A stretch of 64,000 bases of DNA from Streptomyces sp. BV286 (GTDB taxonomy: Bacteria; Actinomycetota; Actinomycetes; Streptomycetales; Streptomycetaceae): the NCBI RefSeq assembly GCF_019090165.1, contig NZ_JAHRIB010000114.1:39801-103800 (forward strand), read 5' to 3'. Below, piece by piece: positions 49,653 through 58,721 of the stretch. The notes beneath the pieces were generated by a model. That model searched no databases. It saw only the letters and a program-made list of their open reading frames with translations, and had not been told where the DNA came from. Positions within the stretch are counted from its first letter, which is position 1. Every line of letters begins with the position of its first letter. Both the position numbers and the translations under genes were made by a program.

Positions 49653-50294
49653 TCACTTGGGCGCGAGCCCGCTGCCGCCGACCCTTCCCTGGAGCAGCAG
49701 GGACAGCGCCGCGTGGACGTCGTCCAGGGAACGCTCCGGCTGGAAGGCCTGCCAGTCCAGGGCCGCCACCAGCACCATCCCGACCAGTGCCGACGCCGTC
49801 AGCGGGGTGTCGATCTCGTCGCTCAGCTCACCGCCGGCGATCCCGTCGCGCAGGACGTCCTCGACGACGGCGACGGCCTGCTGACGAACCACCATCAGCG
49901 TGGACTGCCATGCCCTGTTGGTGCGCCACAGCTCCGCCACGTACAGCTGGGTGAAGGCCGGATAGCGGCCGATGAAGACGAGGCCCGCCCGGATCATCGC
50001 GTCCAGCGCGTCGACCCTGCTGCCACCGTCCTGGTCGGTCTTCTCCACCGCCTCCTTCAGGGACGCGGTGAGGAGTCCCACCCCGTGCCGGAGCAGCTCT
50101 TCGAAGAGGACGGACTTGCTCGCGAAGTTGTAGTAGACCGTGCCCTTCGCCACTCCGGCACGCTCGGCGATCTCGTCCACGGTGGTGGCCGAGAAGCCCT
50201 GCTCGGCGATGAGGGTCACCGCCGCCTCGTAGAGCTTCTGCCGGGTCGCCTGTCTCCGGCCGCCGCCGCTGTCCACCGTCCTGCTGCTTTCCAT
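49653..50294 (-). CDS. TetR-family transcriptional regulator
   Basis: 213 residues. The N-terminal HTH (about 15-60) has the family pattern ATTVDEIAERAGVAKGTVYYNFASKSVLFEEL; the remainder is the ligand-binding helical domain. It follows the YhgE gene by 11 bases and is the third gene of the operon with the ABC protein. Likely autorepressor acting at 53321-53350 (inference). ATG 50294. Confidence 0.94.
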   Translation of the reverse strand: MESSRTVDSGGGRRQATRQKLYEAAVTLIAEQGFSATTVDEIAERAGVAKGTVYYNFASKSVLFEELLRHGVGLLTASLKEAVEKTDQDGGSRVDALDAMIRAGLVFIGRYPAFTQLYVAELWRTNRAWQSTLMVVRQQAVAVVEDVLRDGIAGGELSDEIDTPLTASALVGMVLVAALDWQAFQPERSLDDVHAALSLLLQGRVGGSGLAPK

Positions 50295-50305
50295 GGCCCT
50301 GATTG

Positions 50306-52390
50306 TCACAGGCTCAGCTCCGGGTGCAGTCGGTCGAGGGTCCACACCTGCCGCCGGCGCGCGGACACCGCGGTGAGCGCGAGGGCGCCCAGCGTGAAGG
50401 CGGCGAGCACGGCGCACGCCTGCCAGACGGGCCCCAGTCCGCCGCCCGTGATGAGCCTGCGCAGGGCGTCGACGACGTAACTCATCGGCATGAAGGGGTG
50501 GATCGCGTTGAAGAAGCCCGGACTGGTCTGCACGGGATACGTGCCCCCGGCCGACGTCAGCTGCAGCATCAGGAACGCCAGGACGAGGATCCGGCCGGCC
50601 GCTCCGAAGCGTGCGTTGAGCCACTGCACGATCGCCGCGAAGCAGGCCGTCACCAGGAACAGGAAGCCCACCGTCCCGGCCGCCCGCACCGGTTCCAGGC
50701 CGACGGCCCAGTGCAGTACGGACATCAGCGCGACCGTCTGGAGCACTCCCAGGGCGGCCACCGGCAGCCAGCCCGCCAGCGCGATGCGCCAGGCCGAGGC
50801 GCCCGCGGCGAGCGCGCGCCGGTTGAGCGGCGGGATCAGCATGTACGCCACCATCGCCCCCACCCACAGGGACAGCGGAATGAAGTACGGGGCGAAACCG
50901 GTGCCGTAGTTGGGCGCCTTGTGCAGGTCCTTCGAAGCGAGCCGCACGGGGTCGGCCATGACCTCGGTGCGCTGTTCGCGGTCCTTCTTGTCGTAGTCCG
51001 GGATCTGGCCGGCGCCGTCGTGCAGTCCGCCGGCGAGCTTCCCCGAACCGTCCACGAGCTTGTACATGCCCCCTTCGAGGTCGTCCGCGCCCGTCCCGAG
51101 CCTGCCGACCCCGCTGTCGAGGTCGTCCGCGCCCTTCTTGGCCGTGCCGAGCCCCGTGTGCAGCGTCTTCGCCCCCTTGGCGACCTTCCCGGCCCCCTTG
51201 TCGAGCGCGTTGATCTTGGAGACGGCCGTGGCGAGGTCCTCGGACAGGTGCGGCGAGCGGTCGGCCAGCGCCCGGGCCTGCTTCTCCAGGGTGGCCAGAT
51301 GCTTGTCGAGCGACTCCAGGTCGGCGTCCTGGCCGGTCACCAGCGTGTTGACGTCGTCGGCCACCTTCGCCACGTCCGCGGCCGCGTCCTTGGCCTTCTT
51401 CAGGTCGGGGCAGGCGGCGTCGGGCAGGGGCAGGTCCTCGCAGCGCGCCTTGTAGACGCCGTTCAGGGTGTCGGACGCGGTGTGGGCGCTCTTGGCGGCG
51501 GTCGGGGCCGTCTTGACCAGCGTGTCGAGGTTGCGGCGGATCGCGGAGGCGGAGTCCGCGACGAGCAGAGCGGTGTCGCCGATCTCCTTCTCGTTGCCCT
51601 TCAGGAAGGGCCCCACCTTGTCCGCGACGCCGTTGACCTTGTCCGCGAGGGCCCGCGTCCCCTCGGAGACCTGCCGCGAGCCGTCCTCGAGGTCACCCGC
51701 GCCCGTGTTGAGCTTCTTCAGCCCGGCGGAGAGCTTGCCGCTGCCCTCCTCGGCGTCCTTGAGCCCGTCAGCGAGGTCCTTGGAGCCCTTCTTGGCCTTG
51801 CCGATACCGCCCTTGAGGCTGTCGGCCCCCTTGGCGGCCTTCTCGGTCTTCCCGTGGATGTCGGAGAACGAGACGAAGATCCGGTCGAGGAACGACCGGG
51901 ACGCCTTGGTCGAGGCGGCCGTGCGCACCTCGGCGAACACCGTCCGCGAGATCTGCCCGACGATGTAGTTGTTCGCGTCGTTCGTACGCACCTGGAGGGC
52001 GCCCGTCTCCGGCGAGTCGCCGGAGCTGGAAGCGATCCGCCCGCTGAAGTCGGACGGCATGGTCAGCGACAGGTAGTACCTGCCGTCCTCCACGCCCGAG
52101 CGGGCCTCGGCGGCGCTCACCTCGTGCCACTCGAACGTCTCGCTCTTCCGCAGCCCCTTGGTGATCTCGTCACCCATCACGATCTTCTTGTGACCGGCGG
52201 TGGCTCCCTTGTCGTCGTTCACCAGCGCCACGGGGATGCGGTCGAGACGGCCGTACGGATCCCAGAACGACCACAGGTAGAGCGCGCCGTACAGCAGAGG
52301 CAGCAGCAGGAGAGCGACCAGCGCCGCGCGCGGCAGCCTGCCCCTGCCGAATCGCCTGAGCTCAAGCGCGGCCAGCTTCGGCGAGCGCAT
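50306..52390 (-). CDS. YhgE/Pip-domain membrane protein
   Basis: 694 residues: a first membrane helix near 20-42, a large extracytoplasmic region of about 400 residues with repeated heptads of the G-x-x-x-L-x-x-G type (KGADSLKGGIGKAKKGSKDLADGL), then five or six helices at the C-terminal ABC-2-like end. Related proteins include phage-infection protein Pip and some RND-like exporters. Its partner is the ABC protein gene upstream, which it overlaps by 29 bases. Confidence 0.9.
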   Translation of the reverse strand: MRSPKLAALELRRFGRGRLPRAALVALLLLPLLYGALYLWSFWDPYGRLDRIPVALVNDDKGATAGHKKIVMGDEITKGLRKSETFEWHEVSAAEARSGVEDGRYYLSLTMPSDFSGRIASSSGDSPETGALQVRTNDANNYIVGQISRTVFAEVRTAASTKASRSFLDRIFVSFSDIHGKTEKAAKGADSLKGGIGKAKKGSKDLADGLKDAEEGSGKLSAGLKKLNTGAGDLEDGSRQVSEGTRALADKVNGVADKVGPFLKGNEKEIGDTALLVADSASAIRRNLDTLVKTAPTAAKSAHTASDTLNGVYKARCEDLPLPDAACPDLKKAKDAAADVAKVADDVNTLVTGQDADLESLDKHLATLEKQARALADRSPHLSEDLATAVSKINALDKGAGKVAKGAKTLHTGLGTAKKGADDLDSGVGRLGTGADDLEGGMYKLVDGSGKLAGGLHDGAGQIPDYDKKDREQRTEVMADPVRLASKDLHKAPNYGTGFAPYFIPLSLWVGAMVAYMLIPPLNRRALAAGASAWRIALAGWLPVAALGVLQTVALMSVLHWAVGLEPVRAAGTVGFLFLVTACFAAIVQWLNARFGAAGRILVLAFLMLQLTSAGGTYPVQTSPGFFNAIHPFMPMSYVVDALRRLITGGGLGPVWQACAVLAAFTLGALALTAVSARRRQVWTLDRLHPELSL

Positions 52391-53285
52391 CCACCGTCTC
52401 CTTGTCCTGGTCGGCCTGGTCGGCCTGGTCGGCCTGGGTGTCCTGATGGTCCTGCGCGTGGGGCTCGGTCGGCTCGTCCGGTGTGGGCGGCTCGGCCCGT
52501 CCGGCCGGTTCGTCCTGCGTGTGCGGCTCGTCCTGTCCGGGCTCCTGCTGCGTCCGGCCCGGCTGTCGCTCCGGGCGGGCGGGCCTGTCGGCGGGTCCGG
52601 TGGGCACCACGAGCGCGTCCTCGGGTGCCTCGCTGCACACGACCACGACCGTCGTCCCGGCCTCGGTCAGTGAGCGCAACAGGGCCCAGACCTCGGCCCG
52701 TTCGGCCCCCGAGAGCTTCAGGTCGGTGTCGTCGACCCCGAGCAGCCGGGGCCGGCCGATCAGGGCCAGGGCCACGGAGAGGCGCAGCGCCTCCAGGCGT
52801 TCCAGGTCCCGTACGGCGGTCCTGGATCCCTTGGGCAGCGCCTCCCGGTCGAGCCCGGCGGCGGCCAGAGCGCTGTCGATCCGCAGCCGCGCCTGCGTCA
52901 ACCGCTCCTGGCGGGGCAGCAGCAGTCCACGCACGGAGCCGCCGAACCGCCGCTCGAGCAGTGCCCGTTCCCGAAGGTGCTCGGCGACGGACAGGGCGGG
53001 CTCCAGGTCGGTGACGCCGGGCACATGGGCCAGCGCGCTGAACCGGCGGACCGCCGCCATCTGCTTCGGCAACTCGCACTGCCCCACCCTCGCGAGGCCC
53101 TCGGTGGGCTTCATCCGCCCGGTGAGGGCGAGCAGCAGGCACGTGCGGCCCGAGCCGGACGGCCCCTCGATCGCGATCAGCGAGCCGGGCTCCGCGTCGA
53201 TACCGATACCGCGGAACGCCCAGCCGCGGGGCCCCTTGAGCCCGAAGTCCTCGGCCGTGACGCCGAGTCCGTGCGGACCGTCCAC
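52362..53285 (-). CDS. ABC-type ATP-binding protein (YhgE partner)
   Basis: 307 residues. Walker A is IEGPSGSGRTCLLLAL with Arg in place of the usual Lys (GxxGxGKS/T), and Walker B-like LLGVDDTDL has Asp where a catalytic Glu is normal. A signature LSGA-like element is weak. The second part is a Pro/Asp/Gln-rich tail with DQA repeats from a 9-base repeat. ATPase activity is therefore uncertain. GTG 53285 has GGGGGAAG upstream; GTG 53297 is the alternative. Confidence 0.75.
   Translation of the reverse strand: MDGPHGLGVTAEDFGLKGPRGWAFRGIGIDAEPGSLIAIEGPSGSGRTCLLLALTGRMKPTEGLARVGQCELPKQMAAVRRFSALAHVPGVTDLEPALSVAEHLRERALLERRFGGSVRGLLLPRQERLTQARLRIDSALAAAGLDREALPKGSRTAVRDLERLEALRLSVALALIGRPRLLGVDDTDLKLSGAERAEVWALLRSLTEAGTTVVVVCSEAPEDALVVPTGPADRPARPERQPGRTQQEPGQDEPHTQDEPAGRAEPPTPDEPTEPHAQDHQDTQADQADQADQDKETVDALAEAGRA
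52406..52432. repeat. 9-bp tandem repeat in the ABC gene
   Basis: CCTGGTCGG three times plus a partial copy, coding for the DQADQADQ tail immediately upstream of the YhgE start. Confidence 0.85.
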
Positions 53286-53320
53286 AACTTCCCCCACCCT
53301 CCGGGTTCTTGAGCCGAACC

Positions 53321-53350
53321 GTTTTTGAACTGACTGGTCAGTGCAAAAAC
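53321..53350. promoter_or_regulatory. 30-bp operator, probable TetR site
   Basis: 14-base arms 53321-53334 and 53337-53350 with a 2-base centre and one mismatch; outer GTTTTTG/CAAAAAC and inner ACTGAC/GTCAGT. Located between the divergent ABC/YhgE/tetR operon and the HEPN gene. A TATACC follows immediately and may be a plus-strand -10. Confidence 0.75.
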
Positions 53351-53475
53351 TATACCGAACCTGTGATCGAGGCAAAGGTGCAGGTCAGAACGGATTGTCA
53401 GTGGCATACCGCACGATGGGCACATACGGCATCCCGTATCGGGCGTGCCGTCACACTGACGACAGGAGGTTCGTC

Positions 53476-54051
53476 ATGGCCAGCTACCACGCAGCCGCCG
53501 CCCGTCGGCGCCGCGCCACCGGCCCTGCCCCCTCACTGACCGGACCGGCGAGCGACGTGCACCCCGTGCTCCGCCGGGCCACGGCCCCGCCCGCCGCCCT
53601 CGACCTGCTCGCCCAGGCCCGCGCCGGACTCGACGAGGCGGCCCTGCTGGAAACGCCGAACGAGCGGTATGCGACGGCACACCTGGCCGCCCTGCGCACC
53701 GCCGCGGCCGTCCTCGCCGCCCGGGGCCGGCCCGAGACCACCGAAAGGCGCCGGGCCAAGATCCGGAGCGCCTGGGAAGTGCTCCCCGAGATAGCACCCG
53801 AACTCGACGAGTGGAGCGTGCTGTTCGCCTCCGGAGCGCGCCGCCGCGCCCGCGCGGAGGCCGGCATCCAGGGCGCGGCCAGCATCCGGGACGCCGACGA
53901 CCTGCTGCGTGACGTGGCGATGTTTCTCCGTCTCGTCGAGCGGATGCTGGTGCTCCAGCCGGTCCTGCCCCAGCCGCGGCAGGAGGGCGACCAGGAGACG
54001 CGGACCATGCCGGGCGTACCGGAGGTGTCGGACGTGCCGGACGCGGGGTGA
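53476..54051 (+). CDS. SAV_6107-type HEPN domain protein
   Basis: 191 residues, helical. R64-YATA-H69 gives the R-X4-H motif typical of HEPN ribonucleases. Such domains occur in toxins and RNA-processing proteins; whether it cuts RNA is not known. ATG with an AGGAGGT site 6 bases away. It shares the 30-bp palindrome with the divergent operon. The C terminus is Pro/Glu-rich and disordered. Confidence 0.82.
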   Translation: MASYHAAAARRRRATGPAPSLTGPASDVHPVLRRATAPPAALDLLAQARAGLDEAALLETPNERYATAHLAALRTAAAVLAARGRPETTERRRAKIRSAWEVLPEIAPELDEWSVLFASGARRRARAEAGIQGAASIRDADDLLRDVAMFLRLVERMLVLQPVLPQPRQEGDQETRTMPGVPEVSDVPDAG

Positions 54052-54441
54052 CGGCGGCCGGGCTCCGGCTCGGACCGGCGGCCGGATCCGGTCCGAGCCG
54101 GTGGCCGGGATCCGGTCCGAGCCGGTGGCCGCCGAGGTGCCCAGGCCGAAGCCGAAGACGAATGCCGGATGCCGGATGCCGAAGGGGAGGGTGCGGGAGA
54201 GCGAGGGCCGGTGCGGGCCCGCGGACCGGGCAGGGCGGCGAGCCGCGCGACCTCACCTTCCGCCGGGCTGTTCGGGCCGGTGAGGGGGCGATCGTCCGGC
54301 GCGCGAGACGGGGGGCCGGGACCGCGGCGCGAGGCAATAGGGTTGGGGGCGCCTGCATCTCCCCGGCGCCGAACAGGGCGGGGGGATATCCCCATCGCTC
54401 CGCCGTGCATGAGGCGGTGCCGCGCCGAGGAGTCAACTGCC
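54052..54441 (+). other. intergenic region with short tandem repeats
   Basis: GATCCGGTCCGAGCCGGTGG begins at 54085 and again at 54109 (period 24). A run of GATGCCG units lies near 54160-54182. No clear promoter was seen. The last part carries the ribosome site for the methyltransferase. Confidence 0.4.
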
Positions 54442-55212
54442 GTGTCGGACCCGATGCGCCCCCGCGCTTCTCTCCGTACCGCCGTGGTCTGGGACGTTCT
54501 GAAGGACGCCCTCGACCGCCGGGTCAAGGCCACGGGCCGGGAGTCGCTCGACGTGCTCGACACAGGAGGCGGCAGCGGCAACTTCGCGGTGCCCGTGGCC
54601 CGCCTCGGCCACCGCGTCACCGTGGTGGATCCCAGTCCGAACGCGCTGTTCGCGCTGGAGCGGCGGGCCGCGGAGGCCGACGTCGCCGACCGTGTCCAGG
54701 GTGTCCAGGGCGACGCCCACGGCCTCTTCGACGTCGTCGAGCGCGGCGGCTACGACGCGGTGCTCTGCCACGGCGTGCTGGAGTACGTGGACGACCCCGC
54801 CGAGGGCATCCGCAACGTGGTGGGCGCACTGCGCCCCGAGGGCGTGCTCAGCCTGCTCGCCGCCGGCCTGGGCGGCGCGGTGCTCGCGCGAGCCCTCGCC
54901 GGACACTTCACGGAGGCCCGCCAGGCGCTGAGTGACCCGGACGGCCGCTGGGGCGAGGGTGATCCTGTTCCCCGGCGCTTCACGGCCGGTCAGCTCACCA
55001 CTCTGGTGGAGAACGCGGGCCTGGGCGTCAGCGCCGTGCACGGCGTACGGGTCTTCGCGGACCTGGTCCCCGGGGTCCTCGTGGACACCGAGCCGGGGGC
55101 TCTGGACGCCCTGCTGAAGCTGGAGGCCGCGGCCGCCGAACTCGCGGCTTTCCACTCCGTCGCGACGCAGCTCCATGTGCTCGGTGAGACGCGTGAGTCC
55201 TCCGAGGGGTGA
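54442..55212 (+). CDS. class I SAM-dependent methyltransferase
   Basis: 256 residues with SAM site VLDTGGGSGNFAVPVA, acidic VVDPSPNAL, and the later LCHGVLEYVDD motif of UbiE/SmtA-like enzymes. The C-terminal part contains a lid-like helical segment. GTG 54442 has GAGGAG about 9 bases upstream; a longer in-frame N terminus lacks this. Substrate unknown. Confidence 0.88.
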   Translation: MSDPMRPRASLRTAVVWDVLKDALDRRVKATGRESLDVLDTGGGSGNFAVPVARLGHRVTVVDPSPNALFALERRAAEADVADRVQGVQGDAHGLFDVVERGGYDAVLCHGVLEYVDDPAEGIRNVVGALRPEGVLSLLAAGLGGAVLARALAGHFTEARQALSDPDGRWGEGDPVPRRFTAGQLTTLVENAGLGVSAVHGVRVFADLVPGVLVDTEPGALDALLKLEAAAAELAAFHSVATQLHVLGETRESSEG

Positions 55213-55485
55213 GCTGCCGCCCGCCCGCACCGCTGATCAGGGGCGCGACAGCAGATGGAGTACGCCACAGGCCCCCCGATCGGGCGCGCGGAGCCGTATG
55301 ATCGAGGGAGACCGTCCGGCATGACGGGCCGGTCGCTGGGGAATCTACGCCTCAGTGGATCGGAAAGCCATGGCGGGTTCCGGTTGGCGAATTGGCGCAG
55401 AGGGGCGGGTTTCACGGGGACGATTCCCTGCCTATCCTGAAGGGACCCCCGGTCGCCCCGGCGACTGCACGATGAGGAGGACGCC

Positions 55486-55890
55486 GTGCCGCTCTCGGAG
55501 CACGAGCAGCGAATGCTCGAGCAGATGGAGCGAGCGCTGTACGCCGAAGATCCCAAGTTCGCGACAGCGCTTGAGGGAAGCGGGCTGCGCACGTACACCC
55601 GGCGACGGGTCTACCAGGCGGTCGCCGGCTTCCTCGTAGGTATCGCGCTCCTCATGGCCGGAATGGTCGCACAGCAGATCTGGGTCAGCGTGGTGGGTTT
55701 TCTCGTCATGCTGGGCTGCGCGGTGCTCGCCGTCACCGGTTGGCGCAAGGCTCCCAAGCCGGGTGAACAGCCCGCCGCGGGTGCGCCGGGCGCTCCGCAG
55801 GCCCGTCGTCAGGGCCAGCAGAAGCGCTCCATGATGGACCGCATCGAACAGCGCTGGCAGCGGCGCCGTGACGAGCAGGGCGGCCAGTAG
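55486..55890 (+). CDS. DUF3040 membrane protein
   Basis: 134 residues: PLSEHEQRMLEQMERALYAEDPKFA at the N terminus is the DUF3040 hallmark; two membrane helices at about 44-65 and 67-85; Arg/Gln-rich C terminus. GTG start with AGGAGG 5 bases away. In other Streptomyces it also lies near the dcw cluster. Function unknown. Confidence 0.9.
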   Translation: MPLSEHEQRMLEQMERALYAEDPKFATALEGSGLRTYTRRRVYQAVAGFLVGIALLMAGMVAQQIWVSVVGFLVMLGCAVLAVTGWRKAPKPGEQPAAGAPGAPQARRQGQQKRSMMDRIEQRWQRRRDEQGGQ

Positions 55891-56324
55891 CCCACCGGTC
55901 TCGGCCGACAGACAGACGCACGCAGGTAGGGGTGACCACCACGAGGTGGCCGCCCCTTCGGCGTGCCCGCCCGCACCGCGGCAGAGCCTGCTTCGGGACC
56001 CGTCCGGCCGGCCGGATCCCTCCGCGCGACGCAGGCCCGGAGCCCTCCTGCAGACGGCGCAAAACTGCCTCGACGACCGGGGAATCCGTACAGCGATTCA
56101 GCGATTCAGCGATACAGCGAGGAGAAGGCTGAGCCCCCGCGCTCTGCGAAGAGCCGGCCGGGCGGTCGCGCTCAGCGGAGTGGGCCGAGGAGTCACACAG
56201 CGAAGAGCCGGCCGGGCAGCCGTGCTCAGCGGAGAGACCGTCGAAGGGCGGCCGGGCGAGGAAAAGGGGGTGTCCGCCCGACCTGGGCGGACACCCCCTC
56301 CCGGCTGTGGAAGCCGTACCGTCC
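55891..56324. other. intergenic region with direct repeats and terminator
   Basis: Contains four 8-mers (CAGCGATT, CAGCGATT, CAGCGATA, CAGCGAGG) at 56091-56122; two 35-base near-copies beginning GCGAAGAGCCGGCCGGGC at 56146-56180 and 56200-56234; and the terminator at 56266-56298. It separates convergent genes. No coding signal. Confidence 0.55.
56266..56298 (-). terminator. terminator after the transglutaminase operon
   Basis: 14-bp perfect stem (GGGGGTGTCCGCCC and partner), 5-base loop; on the minus strand it is followed by CCTTTTCC. It is 27 bases past the stop codon. Confidence 0.85.
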
Positions 56325-58721
56325 TCAGCCGCTGCCCTGCCCGGAGGGCCGACGCACGGCCGCCGTCCAGCGGGCCGCAACCCGGGATTTCAGCGCGATC
56401 CAGCCCTCGGAGAGGGCCCACGCCACCCGTACGGCCGAGCGGGGTGCGAGCAGTGCGCGCAGACGCGTACCGCGGCCGGCCGTGGCGCTGAGGCCCGCGG
56501 TCATCCGGCGTACGTCGTCGGCCAGACCCGGGGTGGGCCGGGGGCGTGGCGCGTACAGGACCTGCTCGACCGCGTCGGCGACCCGGTGGACGGAGGCCGC
56601 GGCCTCCGGCTCGAGGTGCCCGACACGGACGATCCGCGCCGCCGCCTTGCGCGGTGTCTGCGACTCGTCGGGCGCGATGCCGTAGTCCCACGCCGTGTCG
56701 CTGACCTCCTGCCAGGCGGCCAGGGTGGCCGCCGCGGCATCCGCCTCGGTCCGGCCGTGCGCGCCGAGCCGCACGGAGCGGGCCCGCATCCGCCACAGCA
56801 TCGGCAGCAGCGGCACCGCCAGCACTCCCAGCCCGGCCAGCGTGAGCCCCATGGCCATGAGCCACGGTGAGCCGTCGTTCGTCGTCCCGAAGGCCGCCTG
56901 CGGAGACTCGCTGGCGCAGGACTGGTCCAGCTTCTTCTCCGCCGCCGTGCAGCTCTCACTGCTCGACGGTTCCGCGGAGGGCGCCGTGGACGAGGACCGC
57001 GACGGCACGTCCGGGTTCGGGAGGGTCGTGCCGGGCGTGTCCGTGCGGGTGTACTCCGGAACCGTGCCCCGGTTCGGCGTCGGCTCGAAGCGGGTCCAGC
57101 CCACGCCCTCGAAGTACAGCTCGGGCCAGGCGTGCGCGTCCCGCAGTCCCACCGACGTCGTGCCGTCCGACTTGGGCGAACCAGGAGTGAAGCCCACCGC
57201 GACGCGGGCCGGTATGCCCAGCGTCCGCGCCATGGAAGCCATCGCGAAGGAGAAGTGGACGCAGAAGCCCTCCTTCTCCCTCAGGAAGCGCGCTATGGCC
57301 TGGGACCCACTGCCGACCTGCACCTCGGTGTCGTACGTGAAGCCGCCCTCCAGGGCGAACCAGTCCTGCAGCTTCACCGCGCGCTCGTAGTCGTTGGCCG
57401 AGCCCTCCGTGATCTGCTGCGCGGTCTGCCCCACTATCGGCGGCAGGGACTCGGGCACCTTGGTGAACTCACGCTTCAGCACCGCCGGCGCCTCGGGCGC
57501 GTTGGCGAGCTGCTCCGCGGTCGGCTGCACGATCAGGCTCTTGACCGTGTACTCCAGGCCGCGCGTGGTCTGGCCGTGGTCGCCGACGAGGGTGCGGCCC
57601 ACGGGCTCGTACCGCCACTTGCCGCCGATCCCCACCTGGCTGGCCGGGTAGGGCATCGGCAGCCAGTCCTGCGCGTACCAGTCCGCCGCCGAGATCCTCG
57701 TCTGGATCTCGGTGCGCTCGACGTCGTCACCGAGGCCGGGCGGCGTCGGGAACGAATCCGGCACGTCGTCGACATGACGCTTGGCCGGCTTCCACGCCGT
57801 GCCGTCGAACTCGTCGAGCGAGACGATCCGCAGATACAGGTCCTGCGTCTCCTCGGAGTCGGTGCGGTAGGACATGACCTCGCGGTCCTCGTCCACGTTG
57901 AGGCTGTCGCGGAGCGAGACCAGCGGGTTCACCGCGGAGATCGTGCCGCCGCCTCCGGTCCCCGTGCCGACGCCGGTCCCCGCGGCGTCCAGCAGCCCGC
58001 CGTCGAGCGCGGGCAGGGCGAGCGGTACGACCAGGGCGATGCCGAGCGCGACGGCGCCGATGCGCCGGCCCGTACGGATCGGCGCGACCGCGCCTTCCGA
58101 GGGATCCGTGCCCGGCGTACGGGGCCCGCCGCCGAAGACCCTGCCCCACTGCGAGAGCCGGTCACGCCCCTCGGCCAGCAGCAGCACCAGATAGCCGGCG
58201 GCCGCCAGCAGGAACCAGACCCATCCGGCGGCGCCGTCCGCGAGGCCCGCGGCGACGGAGTACAGCGCGAGCAGCGGCAGTCCGGCGGGAGCCGCACTGC
58301 GGAACGTCACCGCGAGCGCGTCCACCGCGAGTCCGATCACCACGACCCCGCCGACCAGCATCAGCCGGATGCCGTCGGAGAGCGGCGCGGGAATCGAGTA
58401 CCGGCCCACGTCGTCGGCGCCGGCCTGCAGCAGCTCACCGAAGTACCGGAACACGTCGGGGCCGGGGAGCAGCCCGGCGATGGCCTGCTCCCTGGCGAAC
58501 GAGAGCGTCAGCAGCATCAGGGTCACCAGCGCCTGCACCGCGATCGTCAGCGGCCGCGCGAGCGGTACCCGCCGGGCCGCCGCACCCACCCCGGTCTGCA
58601 CCGCGAGCAGGAACGCCGCCTGAAGGAACCAGGTCGCCGGATCGACCAGCGGCAGCAGCGCGCAGGCCGCCATCAGCGTCGCCGCCGCGGCGCACAGCGC
58701 GAGTCGCGCGCGTCCGCTCAT
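56325..58721 (-). CDS. transglutaminase-domain membrane protein (DUF3488 type)
   Basis: 798 residues: six or so membrane helices in the first 230, then an extracytoplasmic transglutaminase core with catalytic Cys in EGFCVHFS, His in DAHAWPELY and a following acidic region FEPTP; then a Ser/Thr-rich stretch, one more helix and a cytoplasmic tail (DUF4129-like). Third gene of the MoxR-DUF58-transglutaminase operon. Its ATG overlaps the DUF58 stop. Likely envelope-protein processing (inference). Confidence 0.92.
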   Translation of the reverse strand: MSGRARLALCAAAATLMAACALLPLVDPATWFLQAAFLLAVQTGVGAAARRVPLARPLTIAVQALVTLMLLTLSFAREQAIAGLLPGPDVFRYFGELLQAGADDVGRYSIPAPLSDGIRLMLVGGVVVIGLAVDALAVTFRSAAPAGLPLLALYSVAAGLADGAAGWVWFLLAAAGYLVLLLAEGRDRLSQWGRVFGGGPRTPGTDPSEGAVAPIRTGRRIGAVALGIALVVPLALPALDGGLLDAAGTGVGTGTGGGGTISAVNPLVSLRDSLNVDEDREVMSYRTDSEETQDLYLRIVSLDEFDGTAWKPAKRHVDDVPDSFPTPPGLGDDVERTEIQTRISAADWYAQDWLPMPYPASQVGIGGKWRYEPVGRTLVGDHGQTTRGLEYTVKSLIVQPTAEQLANAPEAPAVLKREFTKVPESLPPIVGQTAQQITEGSANDYERAVKLQDWFALEGGFTYDTEVQVGSGSQAIARFLREKEGFCVHFSFAMASMARTLGIPARVAVGFTPGSPKSDGTTSVGLRDAHAWPELYFEGVGWTRFEPTPNRGTVPEYTRTDTPGTTLPNPDVPSRSSSTAPSAEPSSSESCTAAEKKLDQSCASESPQAAFGTTNDGSPWLMAMGLTLAGLGVLAVPLLPMLWRMRARSVRLGAHGRTEADAAAATLAAWQEVSDTAWDYGIAPDESQTPRKAAARIVRVGHLEPEAAASVHRVADAVEQVLYAPRPRPTPGLADDVRRMTAGLSATAGRGTRLRALLAPRSAVRVAWALSEGWIALKSRVAARWTAAVRRPSGQGSG

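Noticed and set aside
49379..49954. Plus-strand frame opposite the TetR gene end
   Set aside because: Composition is repetitive Arg/Pro/Gly without ribosome site, and it overlaps the real tetR gene and its terminator.
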